The notes: generated from the letters alone by a model not told the origin. A DNA stretch of 14,108 bases from Elusimicrobiota bacterium (GCA_023398295.1 JAEWSL010000060.1:1-14108); one strand, 5' to 3'; counted from the first letter of the stretch, positions 6,201-12,721 are shown. Program-made: numbers and translations.

Positions 6201-7603
6201 AGCTCTAAAACAACGCCCTGCGCTTCTTGCGTTTTTTGATTCCTGATATTCTCTATTTCCAGCAGCTGCTCCTGGCGGATTTTTTCAATATCCTGCTCAT
6301 GCTTGACGCGCATTTCCTCAAGACGGCGCAGATTTTCCTGCGTTTTTAACTGGAAAGTTTCTTTTTCTGACTGAAGATGCTGCAATTCGCTTTCAAGCGA
6401 TAAAACTTTTTCTTTTAACGCGCCCGCTTCCTGAGCGGAGGCCGTCAAGGTTTCCTCCTGCCGCGCAACGTCGGATTTTAGGGACTGTATCTGACGTTCG
6501 TAGGCGGCGGCGCGGCGTTTTGCGTCTTCCCTTTCGGAACGGGTGGAGTAAACTTCGCCGTCTAAGGCCGCGCGCTGCTCCTCCACGGTTTTAAGCTGTT
6601 CGCGCAAAAATTGCGTTTGCACTTCTTCCTGCTTATACTTCTCTTCGGTGCGGGTAAGCTCAAGACGCAGAGTCATTATCTGCTTAGTCTGCTCGGCGCT
6701 GCGGCGCAGGTTTTCAAGTTTCTCCTCGCGGACCTGGCGGATTTCTTCGTCAAGGGAAAGTTTTTCCGCGTTGACCACGGCAAACTGCTGTTCCAAACGG
6801 GAAAGTTTGAAATCGCCGTGGCGGGCCTTTTCTTCCACCTTGGTAAGCTGCATGCGCAGGGAAAGCAATTCTTTCGTCTGTTCGGCGCTGCGGCGCAGGT
6901 TTTCAAGCTTTTCGTTTTTAGCGCGTTTAACTTCGCTGTTTAAGGCAAGATTGATGGCTTTAAGGCGGGTTGTCTTTTCTCTCAGACGGGTAATTAAACT
7001 TTGGTCCTGTCTGATTAAAGACTCTTCATATTGCAGGCGCGCGCTTACTATATTTTCAAGGCTGCCTTTTAAGGTTTCAATAGTGGTGGAAATATTCTGG
7101 AAAAACTCGTCGTTTGCTTTTGCTGTCGGCACATACTGGATATCTTCTTTATCGTCTTCAAGTTCGGCTTTCATTGCCGACGCGAAAGATTTTTCTTTAT
7201 TGACGTCTTCAAAGCGGCTTTCAAGTTCGGCTATCTTATCTTCAAGATGCTTTATCGTCTGCTCTTTAAGGGATTCTTCCCCTTCAAGCCCGTAACTGCC
7301 CTCGGGCAGGCCGCCTTCGTATTCTTCGGCGGAGGGCAGCTCTTCCCCGTCGCTTTCTTCCTCGGCAGAGATAACGGCCGCCTTCGGACGGGAAATATCA
7401 TCCTCTTCCTGCGGCTGAAGCTGGGGCTGAGGCTGGGAATTTGCCGCCGCATTCTGGTTTACAAAAGCGTCAATATCAAAATTATCGGAAAACGGAAAGC
7501 CCTCCCCGCCTATGGTGGATTGCTTCTCGTCCTCTTTAAGAGATCTCAAAAAGTCCGTTATATCGGAATGCTCCTGTTGATTGTTATCCTTTTCCTCGGC
7601 CAT
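3215..7603 (-). CDS. Giant cytoplasmic coiled-coil protein, 1462 residues, unknown function
   Basis: I recognise no named family. There is no signal peptide, Walker motif or enzymatic signature. Residues 1-115 are acidic and low-complexity (Q/P/E-rich), probably disordered. About 115-1180 is nearly uninterrupted E/K/R/Q/L heptad sequence with few prolines or glycines, a very long coiled coil. Inside it a block LENLRRSAEQTK recurs 63 residues apart (from 233 and 296), with diverged relatives near 831 and 947. Three 22-residue units centred on Y627, Y649 and Y671 also lie in tandem. Residues 1185-1462 form a tail: acidic, then basic (KKIIRYVRTTTPEGKKVIKR), then low-complexity, ending in a Lys/Arg- and aromatic-rich segment (DFLKKTRSMFFRIKWSLFKE) that could be a membrane-binding helix. 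The start follows GAGGGG closely and a good promoter lies upstream. A filament, scaffold or polarity role is conceivable, but that is inference. Confidence 0.88.
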   Translation of the reverse strand: MAEEKDNNQQEHSDITDFLRSLKEDEKQSTIGGEGFPFSDNFDIDAFVNQNAAANSQPQPQLQPQEEDDISRPKAAVISAEEESDGEELPSAEEYEGGLPEGSYGLEGEESLKEQTIKHLEDKIAELESRFEDVNKEKSFASAMKAELEDDKEDIQYVPTAKANDEFFQNISTTIETLKGSLENIVSARLQYEESLIRQDQSLITRLREKTTRLKAINLALNSEVKRAKNEKLENLRRSAEQTKELLSLRMQLTKVEEKARHGDFKLSRLEQQFAVVNAEKLSLDEEIRQVREEKLENLRRSAEQTKQIMTLRLELTRTEEKYKQEEVQTQFLREQLKTVEEQRAALDGEVYSTRSEREDAKRRAAAYERQIQSLKSDVARQEETLTASAQEAGALKEKVLSLESELQHLQSEKETFQLKTQENLRRLEEMRVKHEQDIEKIRQEQLLEIENIRNQKTQEAQGVVLELRRAEDKYRQEQTFVNTLKLQIESLSADVKNLQTEKSGISAKLSQEIEIIKQGHQAEIDNLQKEYNSSKERLEKEETAYNSLKRQLENLEKEKYDLNEEIKKVLGERDEALSQNAKYLEEIDALKKDYAQASSELKDTLTELKNRQQDERQALEGLKVQYEEELAQKDLLGREKIAGLRTKYEEELSRKDIENGEKLSGLKAKYEEDIKQKDAAGKEAFAKLESRQKELEEALSLIKERENTINLLNGDLSSLEVSRAAVEAEFKKASAERCDILKQLEDRDKELTRYREAYEKEVSALRLEKENQARVLGDKLSQAQTRLKESEDNVASLKDQIAALEEERTDLNLGTSDVREDNVQKAKKIAEQTEEILSLRSRLTKAESKFLQDTVLINQLREQFTVMQGSVRVLEQEVSKLKLENEAVKEDSAAKAREIAALKNEISKTKEELERETLNVRNLQAHTSELKAINSSLDEEIKKAQTEKLSALQKSAEQAKEILVLKEQLERAETGFNSLGFQNGLVSLRKEYEQKVVQLETDLKDASALCAKQVKEIQQLRTDNIMLRNAEEERVRKEERFTSLTKQVETLTEQLEEYKKKENSATALVKVKAAALGAQITRVTQDRDSLKIQLEQTQKQIEELTEREKEKQTALSALKEQIDGNDSVIQNLKREIMLLTAENKNLKELQKVSQVHQEVLATQLNKVESESKKLSTMYGKALLKDTAAQEEQEDLSIEEPAQEELQQEGQEEEPFVKSEFEQREEISAEGELSEDLPEETKKIIRYVRTTTPEGKKVIKRIVVRGGGAQEVSAFGEKTMRAKAFKPVASSITGKNVPLAQQRASTELMRQAAGRAEEGEQLSLVDLPEPQPLVEEVNLGTEEMDLSAIFKEDTFTVHQPKTEFKDTALTNTLKDTTIKPMAVKAAQPELGGMQIDFNQADEPIDVPYAGAQNVDHSARQHGIERKPMGRVPQSYRESQAYSDFLKKTRSMFFRIKWSLFKE
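5537..5734 (-). repeat. Three tandem 22-residue (66-bp) repeats in the coiled-coil gene
   Basis: Residues 624-689 hold three consecutive 22-residue units sharing the pattern LK.(Q/K)YEE(E/D)(L/I).(Q/R/K)KD....EK(I/L). The aligned tyrosines are Y627, Y649 and Y671, exactly 22 apart. Twenty-two residues is three heptads plus one, close to two undecads (11-residue repeats), so the local supercoil may shift here compared with the flanking heptad regions. Confidence 0.8.
6687..6907 (-). repeat. Near-identical 32-bp direct repeat, 189 bp apart, within the coiled-coil gene
   Basis: The 32-bp blocks at 6687-6718 and 6876-6907 differ at a single base. They encode the LENLRRSAEQ(T) block starting at residues 296 and 233. 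The 189-bp offset equals 63 codons, exactly nine heptads, so the copy keeps the coiled-coil register. The DNA-level identity points to a fairly recent segmental duplication or gene conversion inside the gene. Confidence 0.85.
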
Positions 7604-7653
7604 AGCCCCTCACTATATTTGCGAGCATAATAAAATATAAAAATATATATTAC

Positions 7654-7682
7654 ATTAAACAACAAAACGCGCTCCGTGTCAA
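7654..7682 (-). promoter_or_regulatory. Promoter of the coiled-coil / ddl / rnhA transcription unit
   Basis: On the minus strand a perfect TTGACA (7677-7682) is followed by a 17-bp spacer and TTTAAT (7654-7659, one mismatch). The start would be near 7647, giving a very AT-rich leader of about 44 nt before the ATG at 7603. This is the main evidence that the coiled-coil gene opens a unit separate from prfA-prmC-murA-folC. Confidence 0.7.
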
Positions 7683-7705
7683 CCGTCTGTAAATAAAATC
7701 GCCTC

Positions 7706-8836
7706 CTAGCGCGGAAAATTCAAAAGAGAAAATATCCTGAAAGTGCCTAAAACGCAAACCGGAGCTTTAAGCGCGCGCAAATTAATTTCACCCGGATTTT
7801 GCGCCAAAGCGGCGGAGGAAAAATACTTTTTAAGTTCCTGCGGCTCCACGCCGCAAACCTTATCTGCCCGCGTCAGAATTACGTTTTCAAAAACTGGCCT
7901 CAAAATGCGCGCGCAGGTCTTATAATCTTTATCCTTTGAAGCGGCGTAAATTAAAACCGCAGCTTTGGAAAAATATGCCGATTTCTTGTATGCTTTTATA
8001 AATTCCTTCACCGCCGCCGGATTATGCGCGCCGTCAAGTATAAAAACTTTGCCGCCGCATTTTTTAATTTCAAAGCGGCAGGGCAAAGCCGCGTATCTAA
8101 AGCCTCGCAGGCAGGCCGCCTGCGGCAGGCCTAAGCGGCGCGCGCAGGCAAGAACTATGTTTTTATTCTGCGCGGCGGCCGTTTGCGCCTTGGGTATAAA
8201 AATCTGCTGGGCCCCTTTTGCGCGCGCCGCTTTGCGCGCAACGCGCGCCGCCTGCGCGGCCATAGGGCCGCAGACAACGGGAACATTCTTCTTTATTATG
8301 CCCGCTTTCTGCGCGGCTATTTTCCCAAGCGTTTTGCCTAAAATATTTTGATGATCTTTATCAACGGAAGTTATGACAGACAAGACGGGGCTTACTATAT
8401 TTGTGCAGTCTTTCTTGCCGCCGATGCCGCACTCTATCACGGCGTAATCAACGCCTTTTTGCTTAAAATATAAAAAGGCGCAAAGCGTAAGAATTTCAAA
8501 ATACTTAAGTTTGCAGGTTTCTTTTTCAAGGACTTTTTTTACGCAGTCGGCAAAAGTTTTTTTTGTAATTTTAATGCCGTTAATTTCTATACGCTCCCTG
8601 ATGTCGTAAACATGCGGGGAAGTATAAAGGCCCGTCTTAAAACCGCTTTCTTTAAGCGCGCGCGCAAGCATAAGGCAAACTGCTCCTTTGCCGTTTGTTC
8701 CAGCGACGTGAATAACTTTATAAGGAAGTTTTGTGAGCCCCAAAGCGCGCGCGGTTTTTTTGAAATCGGGCAAAGTATTTTTTTTATTGCCAAAGCCGCG
8801 GCTTTCAAGCAGACGCAGGCTTTCTTTATAGGTCAT
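7706..8836 (-). CDS. folC: Dihydrofolate / folylpolyglutamate synthase family protein, short and divergent
   Basis: FolC adds glutamate to dihydropteroate or to folates, using ATP. Visible landmarks are the P-loop HVAGTNGKGAV (43-53), LYTSPHVYDIRERI (70-83), FEILT (113-117), ECGIGGKKDCTN (135-146), SVITSVDKDH (153-162), IAAQKAGIIKK (173-183) with K177 at the carbamylated-lysine position, and FILDGAHNP (265-273). Several positions differ from the family norm: P-loop Ser/Thr is Ala (GKGA), EKAGI is QKAGI, and GLGGRLDATN is GIGGKKDCTN. At 376 residues it is shorter than the usual 420 or so. The shortfall includes the region between the ATPase domain and the C-terminal domain, where I find no G.HQ..N segment. 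The start overlaps the murA stop by four bases (ATGA, 8833-8836). Family membership is firm; normal activity is less so. Confidence 0.88.
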   Translation of the reverse strand: MTYKESLRLLESRGFGNKKNTLPDFKKTARALGLTKLPYKVIHVAGTNGKGAVCLMLARALKESGFKTGLYTSPHVYDIRERIEINGIKITKKTFADCVKKVLEKETCKLKYFEILTLCAFLYFKQKGVDYAVIECGIGGKKDCTNIVSPVLSVITSVDKDHQNILGKTLGKIAAQKAGIIKKNVPVVCGPMAAQAARVARKAARAKGAQQIFIPKAQTAAAQNKNIVLACARRLGLPQAACLRGFRYAALPCRFEIKKCGGKVFILDGAHNPAAVKEFIKAYKKSAYFSKAAVLIYAASKDKDYKTCARILRPVFENVILTRADKVCGVEPQELKKYFSSAALAQNPGEINLRALKAPVCVLGTFRIFSLLNFPR

Positions 8837-10104
8837 AATTCTTCTGTAACGGGGTTTACTCTTTTTATTTTAGCGCCCAGAGCGCGCAGTTTAAGCTCCA
8901 TATTTTCATAACCGCGGTCAATATGATAAACCCTTTCAACTTCGCTTACGCCCTTGGCGCACAAGGCTGCTATCACAAGCGCCGCGCCACCGCGCAAGTC
9001 CGAGGACATTACCGTTGCCGCTTTTAACTGTTTTACGCCGTTTACTTTGGCGGTGTTTTTATCAATTGCGATATCGGCGCCCATTCTTATAAGTTCGGCG
9101 GCGTGCATAAAACGATTTTCAAATATATCTTCCCTTATCTCCGACGAGCCGCCGCAAAGGCACATTAAGGCCATCCACGGGGCCTGCAAATCCGTCGGGA
9201 ATCCCGGGAACGGCGCGGTTTTGATATCAACGGGCTTTATTTTTTTTGCGCGCGCTGAAATTTTTATAAAATCTTCTCCTGTTTCAATATTAAAACCGGC
9301 CTCCTGAAGATAATCAAGCAGGATTTCATTGTGCCGCGCAATGCAGTTTTTTACGGTTACCTCTCCGCGCGAAGCGGCCGCGGCGATAAGATAGGTGCCC
9401 GTTTCAATTCTGTCGGGCGTAACGGTATGCTCCATAGGGCCGAGTTCTTTTTGCCCTTCTATAATTATGCGGGCGCGTTCGTCTACGGATATTTTTGCCC
9501 CCATGGAATTAAGCGCGCAAATTAAATCTTCAATCTCGGGCTCTCTTGCGGCGTTTTCAAGTATCGTGCGGCCTTCAACCAGGGAAGCGCACATAAGCAA
9601 ATTAAGCGTAGCTCCCACGCTGGGAAAGCTTAAAATTATTTTCGCCGGTTTTAATTTGCGCGCTTTTATAACAACGTTGCCCTGGTCAACGGAACAGACG
9701 GCCCCCATTTTCTCAAAGCCTTTAAGATGGATATCTACCGGCCGCACGCCCAAAGCGCATCCGCCCGGCAAGGAAACCACCGCCTTCTTAAACCTAGCAA
9801 GCAAAGGGCCGGCGGCCCAAAAACTTGCGCGCATAAGTTTAACTAAATCGTAGGGCACCTGCGTTTTAAGTTTGCGCTTTTTTAAGACGGTAACAATGCC
9901 GTTTTCAAAGGTTACTTTTTTGCCCAGTTCCTCTAAAATTTTTAAGGTTGTTCTTGTGTCGCGCAAATTGGGCACGCGTGAGATTTTGCAGGGCTTGTCG
10001 GTAAGCAAGGTGGCCATCAAAATAGGTAAAGAAGCGTTTTTTGAGCCCGATATTTCCACAACGCCTTTAAGTTTCCTGCCGCCGGTAATTATAAATTTAT
10101 CCAT
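8833..10104 (-). CDS. murA: UDP-N-acetylglucosamine 1-carboxyvinyltransferase
   Basis: MurA catalyses the first committed step of peptidoglycan synthesis, transferring enolpyruvate from PEP to UDP-GlcNAc. The 423-residue length is typical, and key residues fall at or within one position of E. coli numbering: K22-N23 in SGSKNASLPI, R92 in KLMRASFWAAGPL, catalytic C116 in PGGCALGVRPVD, D305 in FPTDLQAPWM, R371 in SSDLRGG and R397 in HIDRGYE. Because the catalytic residue is Cys, not the Asp of naturally resistant enzymes, fosfomycin sensitivity at the target is expected from family knowledge. The gene lies 45 bp downstream of prmC with only a modest AAGG Shine-Dalgarno, and overlaps folC by four bases. 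It probably belongs to the prfA operon. Confidence 0.97.
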   Translation of the reverse strand: MDKFIITGGRKLKGVVEISGSKNASLPILMATLLTDKPCKISRVPNLRDTRTTLKILEELGKKVTFENGIVTVLKKRKLKTQVPYDLVKLMRASFWAAGPLLARFKKAVVSLPGGCALGVRPVDIHLKGFEKMGAVCSVDQGNVVIKARKLKPAKIILSFPSVGATLNLLMCASLVEGRTILENAAREPEIEDLICALNSMGAKISVDERARIIIEGQKELGPMEHTVTPDRIETGTYLIAAAASRGEVTVKNCIARHNEILLDYLQEAGFNIETGEDFIKISARAKKIKPVDIKTAPFPGFPTDLQAPWMALMCLCGGSSEIREDIFENRFMHAAELIRMGADIAIDKNTAKVNGVKQLKAATVMSSDLRGGAALVIAALCAKGVSEVERVYHIDRGYENMELKLRALGAKIKRVNPVTEEL

Positions 10105-10149
10105 TGTTAACGCCGCCTTATTTTTTTTAAGTTTTTTGCGCCGTTATTT

Positions 10150-11028
10150 TTAACGCTGTTTCTTAACGGCAAGGACAAAACGCTCTTTATCGTCAAAATC
10201 TTTTTTAATTTCCGCGTTTTGCCAAATATCGTTATTAAAAAATTCTACTATTTTTCCCGCTTGATTTCTGCCAAACTCAAAAGCCAGAAGCCCGCCGTCC
10301 CTTAAATAAGAAGGCGCGTTTTCAATTATTTCTTTTATAAGTTTAAGGCCGTCCGCGCCGCCGCGCAGGGCAAGTTTTGGCTCAAAATTTACTTCGCGCG
10401 AAAGGCTTTGCATATCCTCGTCGCAGATATAGGGCGGGTTTGAAATAATTATGTCAAAGCGGCCTTTTATATCTGAAAACAAATCGCTTTTAAGCGTTTT
10501 TATATCGGCATTGCCGACGGTAAGATTCTTTATGTTTTTTCTGGCGGCGGCAAGCGCGCGGGCGGATTTGTCGGAGCATAAAACCTCGTCCTGCGCTCGC
10601 GCCAAAGCCCAGGTTATTCCAAGACACGCGCTGCCGCAGCATAAATCCAAAACCCTCAGTTTTTTTGCGGCGTTTTGCGCAGTCTTTGCGCGGCCGCGCG
10701 CAAAATTAAGGGCGGCCTCTAAAAGCTCCTGCGTTTCGCCGCGGGGAATTAAAACGCGGCGGTCAACATAAAACATACGCCCGCAAAACTGCGCTTTATT
10801 TATGATGTACTCAAAAGGAAGGCCGCTTAATTTTGCGCGCAGATATTTTTCAAATAATTTTACTTCTTTTGCGCTGAGAGGTTTTTGCAAATCGGTTAAA
10901 AGAAAAGTCCTGCTCACGCCTAAGATATCCGCCAGCAGGATTTCGGCGTTGGCGCGCGCGTCTTCAATGCGGGCCGCTTCAAGACGGCGCGTTGCGCGCA
11001 ACAAGAGATTTTGGCAGACAAGAGGCAT
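10150..11028 (-). CDS. prmC: Peptide chain release factor N5-glutamine methyltransferase
   Basis: PrmC uses S-adenosylmethionine to methylate the glutamine of the GGQ motif in release factors. From the ATG start it has 292 residues. An N-terminal helical recognition domain is followed by FEYIINKAQFCG, the IPRGETQELLE segment, the SAM-binding loop VLDLCCGSACLG (126-137) and the catalytic substrate-binding NPPY (197-200). The C-terminal GLLAFEFGRNQ is also typical. A GTG two codons upstream (11034) would overlap the prfA stop by four bases, but the Shine-Dalgarno GGAG (11034-11037) abuts it. That same GGAG sits 5 nt before the ATG at 11028, so I prefer the ATG. The gene directly follows prfA, whose product is its substrate. 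In VLDLCCGSAC two cysteines occur where VLDLGTGSG is common. Confidence 0.94.
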   Translation of the reverse strand: MPLVCQNLLLRATRRLEAARIEDARANAEILLADILGVSRTFLLTDLQKPLSAKEVKLFEKYLRAKLSGLPFEYIINKAQFCGRMFYVDRRVLIPRGETQELLEAALNFARGRAKTAQNAAKKLRVLDLCCGSACLGITWALARAQDEVLCSDKSARALAAARKNIKNLTVGNADIKTLKSDLFSDIKGRFDIIISNPPYICDEDMQSLSREVNFEPKLALRGGADGLKLIKEIIENAPSYLRDGGLLAFEFGRNQAGKIVEFFNNDIWQNAEIKKDFDDKERFVLAVKKQR

Positions 11029-11030
11029 TT

Positions 11031-12089
11031 TCACTCCGTCAGATTTTTAAGTTTTTCTTCCACTCTGAGTTTGCGCAAACGCTCCAGTATTTCGCCGATG
11101 CCGCCTTCCATAATTTCGTCAATATTATAAAAGTTTTCGTTTAAGCGGTGGTCGCTAACGCGGCTTTGGGGAAAGTTATACGTGCGTATTTTTTCGGAAC
11201 GGTCGCCCGTGCCCACCTGGGATTTGCGCGCGTCATAAATCTCTTTATTTCTTTTTTCTTCTTCCATCTGATAGAGTTTTGCCTTAAGCATTCTCATCGC
11301 TTTCTCACGGTTTGCGCCCTGATGGCGTTCCTCCCGACAGCTGACGACAATGCCGGTGGGCTTGTGTATAAGGCGCACCGCCGTTTCAACCTTATTTACG
11401 TTCTGCCCGCCCGCGCCGCCGGCGCGGCAGGTTTCCATTTCAATATCTGCGGGATTTATCTGTATGTCAATATCCTCGGCCTCGGGCATAATGGCTACGG
11501 TAATGGTGGAAGTGTGCACGCGGCCGCTTGCTTCGGTATCGGGCACGCGCTGGACGCGGTGGGTGCCGGCCTCGTCGCGAAGCCACGAGTAGGCGCCTTC
11601 GCCTTTGATAAACATACTGGCGTATTTACAGCCTTTTAAGCCGGTGGGAGTATAATCCAAAAGTTCCGTCTTCCAGCCCTTTTGCTGGGCAAAATGCTGA
11701 TAGACGCGCAGCATCTCTGCGGCGAAAATTGCGCTCTCATCGCCGCCCGCGCCGGGGCGGATTTCAAGGTAAATATTTTTGGAGTCGTTTGGATCCGGCG
11801 GAATAATAAGCAGGCGGAGCTCCTTGATAATTTGCGCGGGTCTATCTTCAATCTCGGCAAGTTCGGCCGCGGCAAGAGCGGCCATGTCCTTATCGGAGCC
11901 GTCTTCAATAATTTCTCTTGCCTGTTTTATCGCGCTTTCAAAACGCTCAAGCTCTTCTATCTTTTCTATGACGGGGCTCAAAAAAGCGTGGCGTTTTGTT
12001 CTTTCCAAAAAAACGTCCTGAGGCAAAGCGCCTTTTGCAAGTTCTTCTTCTATCCGCCGAAATTCTTCCTTAAATTTATTTATATCCAT
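11031..12089 (-). CDS. prfA: Peptide chain release factor 1 (UAA/UAG)
   Basis: RF1 reads UAA and UAG in the ribosomal A site and triggers hydrolysis of peptidyl-tRNA. The 352 residues are near the usual length. Landmarks are IRPGAGGDESAIFA (110-123), HRVQRVPDTEASGRVHTS (177-194) and the catalytic GGQ at 227-229 in RAGGAGGQNVNKVETAVRL. The C-terminal YNFPQSRVSDHR is also present. The tripeptide at the PxT stop-codon recognition site is PDT (183-185), against PAT in E. coli; PxT rather than SPF supports RF1 over RF2. After the GGQ domain it reads ERHQGANREKAM where ERSQ..N is usual. The ATG at 12089 has no good Shine-Dalgarno and sits beside an 18-bp tandem repeat. prmC begins 2 bases after the stop. 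Confidence 0.95.
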   Translation of the reverse strand: MDINKFKEEFRRIEEELAKGALPQDVFLERTKRHAFLSPVIEKIEELERFESAIKQAREIIEDGSDKDMAALAAAELAEIEDRPAQIIKELRLLIIPPDPNDSKNIYLEIRPGAGGDESAIFAAEMLRVYQHFAQQKGWKTELLDYTPTGLKGCKYASMFIKGEGAYSWLRDEAGTHRVQRVPDTEASGRVHTSTITVAIMPEAEDIDIQINPADIEMETCRAGGAGGQNVNKVETAVRLIHKPTGIVVSCREERHQGANREKAMRMLKAKLYQMEEEKRNKEIYDARKSQVGTGDRSEKIRTYNFPQSRVSDHRLNENFYNIDEIMEGGIGEILERLRKLRVEEKLKNLTE

Positions 12090-12125
12090 AATTTATAATT
12101 TATCCGTAATTTATAATTTATCCGT
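12090..12125 (-). repeat. Two tandem copies of an 18-bp AT-rich unit abutting the prfA start codon
   Basis: The unit AATTTATAATTTATCCGT (plus strand) occurs at 12090-12107 and 12108-12125 without a mismatch. On the minus strand each copy reads ACGGATAAATTATAAATT, and the prfA start ATGGATATAAATAAATT looks like a third, diverged copy. Eighteen bp keeps the reading frame, but each upstream copy contains an in-frame TAA, so they do not extend the protein. Confidence 0.85.
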
Positions 12126-12150
12126 AATTAAGTTTTGCGTTTATATCTAT

Positions 12151-12186
12151 AAAAAAGCATACCCCCGCTTTAGCGGGGGTATGCTT
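12151..12186 (-). terminator. Intrinsic terminator after rpmE
   Basis: A perfect 14-bp stem, AAGCATACCCCCGC (12155-12168) with its complement (12173-12186) and a 4-nt loop, is followed on the minus strand by six T residues (12156-12151). It lies 16 bp beyond the rpmE stop codon. In the plus direction no T run follows, so it is directional. Confidence 0.93.
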
Positions 12187-12201
12187 ATAAAACGAATCGC
12201 G

Positions 12202-12564
12202 CTACTTTGCTTCTTTTTTGGCTTCTTTTTTAGCTTCTTTGGCTTTCTTTGCCTCTTTAGCTTTCTGGGCGGCCGCTTTCACGGGCGCGGTGGAAAGAAC
12301 CATTTTCTTAACAACTTTTTTTGCCTTTACTTCGGTCTTGGGTTTTCTTGTTACCATCTTGCCTTCGGTTGCGGCAAATTTTTTGTTAAATTTCTCAACG
12401 CGGCCTTCGGTATCAAGCATTTTCTGCTTGCCGGTAAAAAACGGATGACAGGCGGAACAAATATCAAGCTTAACGGCTTTCATTGTAGAGCGCGTCTTAA
12501 ATTTGGCGCCGCAGGCGCAGACGACTTCTACCACTTCGTATTTAGGATGTATTTTCTCTTTCAT
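12202..12564 (-). CDS. rpmE: 50S ribosomal protein L31, zinc-binding type, with Lys/Ala-rich C-terminal extension
   Basis: L31 bridges the large and small subunits. The ATG at 12564 is chosen because it gives the canonical MKEKIHPKYE start and has GAGGT 8 nt upstream; an in-frame ATG at 12657 would add 31 residues unlike any L31. Four cysteines of a zinc ribbon are present: C16 and C18 (CAC), C36 and C39 (CSAC). HPFFTGKQKMLDTEGRVEKFNKK (40-62), quoted here only in part as HPFFTGKQK, closes the conserved core. L31 normally ends near residue 70. Here about 50 more residues follow, ending in repeated AKKAKEAKKEAKKEAK. The gene is monocistronic or nearly so, with a strong terminator 16 bp downstream, and diverges from rpsT. 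Confidence 0.95.
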   Translation of the reverse strand: MKEKIHPKYEVVEVVCACGAKFKTRSTMKAVKLDICSACHPFFTGKQKMLDTEGRVEKFNKKFAATEGKMVTRKPKTEVKAKKVVKKMVLSTAPVKAAAQKAKEAKKAKEAKKEAKKEAK

Positions 12565-12594
12565 TATAATATACCTCGGAAAAATTCTAAATAT

Positions 12595-12600
12595 ATTATA
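12595..12600 (-). promoter_or_regulatory. Probable -10 box of rpmE
   Basis: A perfect TATAAT (12595-12600, minus strand) lies about 30 bp upstream of the rpmE start codon and would give a leader of roughly 24 nt with the Shine-Dalgarno. No convincing -35 is seen at the expected distance (12618-12623 reads GGGTAA), so the assignment rests on the -10 and position alone. Confidence 0.5.
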
Positions 12601-12663
12601 CAAAATTTTTGCCGCTCTTACCCGCGCTTTTACCTCAAAGCAAAACGCGGCTGCCAAAGCTAC

Positions 12664-12693
12664 TTGTGAAGACGGGGCTCAATTTGCTAAAAT
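12664..12693 (+). promoter_or_regulatory. Promoter of rpsT
   Basis: TTGTGA (12664-12669, four of six) is followed by an 18-bp spacer and TAAAAT (12688-12693, five of six), about 29 bp before the rpsT ATG. A clear AGAGG Shine-Dalgarno lies at 12710-12714. The pair sits in the 157-bp divergent gap shared with rpmE, consistent with separate control of the two ribosomal protein genes. Confidence 0.6.
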
Positions 12694-12721
12694 ATATTTA
12701 CTAAATTTAAGAGGTACCAAA

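Noticed and set aside
3582..7295. Long plus-strand open frames opposite the coiled-coil gene
   Set aside because: They are Ser/Leu/Phe-rich antisense translations of Glu/Lys/Gln-rich heptads, without Shine-Dalgarno sites or recognisable domains.
8101..8160. GC-rich palindromic patch in folC, considered as an inserted mobile palindrome
   Set aside because: It encodes an expected stretch between the ATPase and C-terminal domains, and the protein is shorter than the family rather than longer there.
11029..11034. GTG start for prmC overlapping the prfA stop
   Set aside because: The GGAG site abuts the GTG, which leaves no spacing, whereas the ATG at 11028 is 5 nt away.
12090..12125. The 18-bp tandem repeat as a CRISPR or iteron array
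   Set aside because: There are only two exact copies with no spacers, next to a start codon, and no rep or cas gene is nearby.
12565..12657. An upstream in-frame ATG that would lengthen L31 by 31 residues
   Set aside because: The canonical MKEKIHPKY start has its own GAGGT site, and the extension would cover the -10 box and does not resemble L31.
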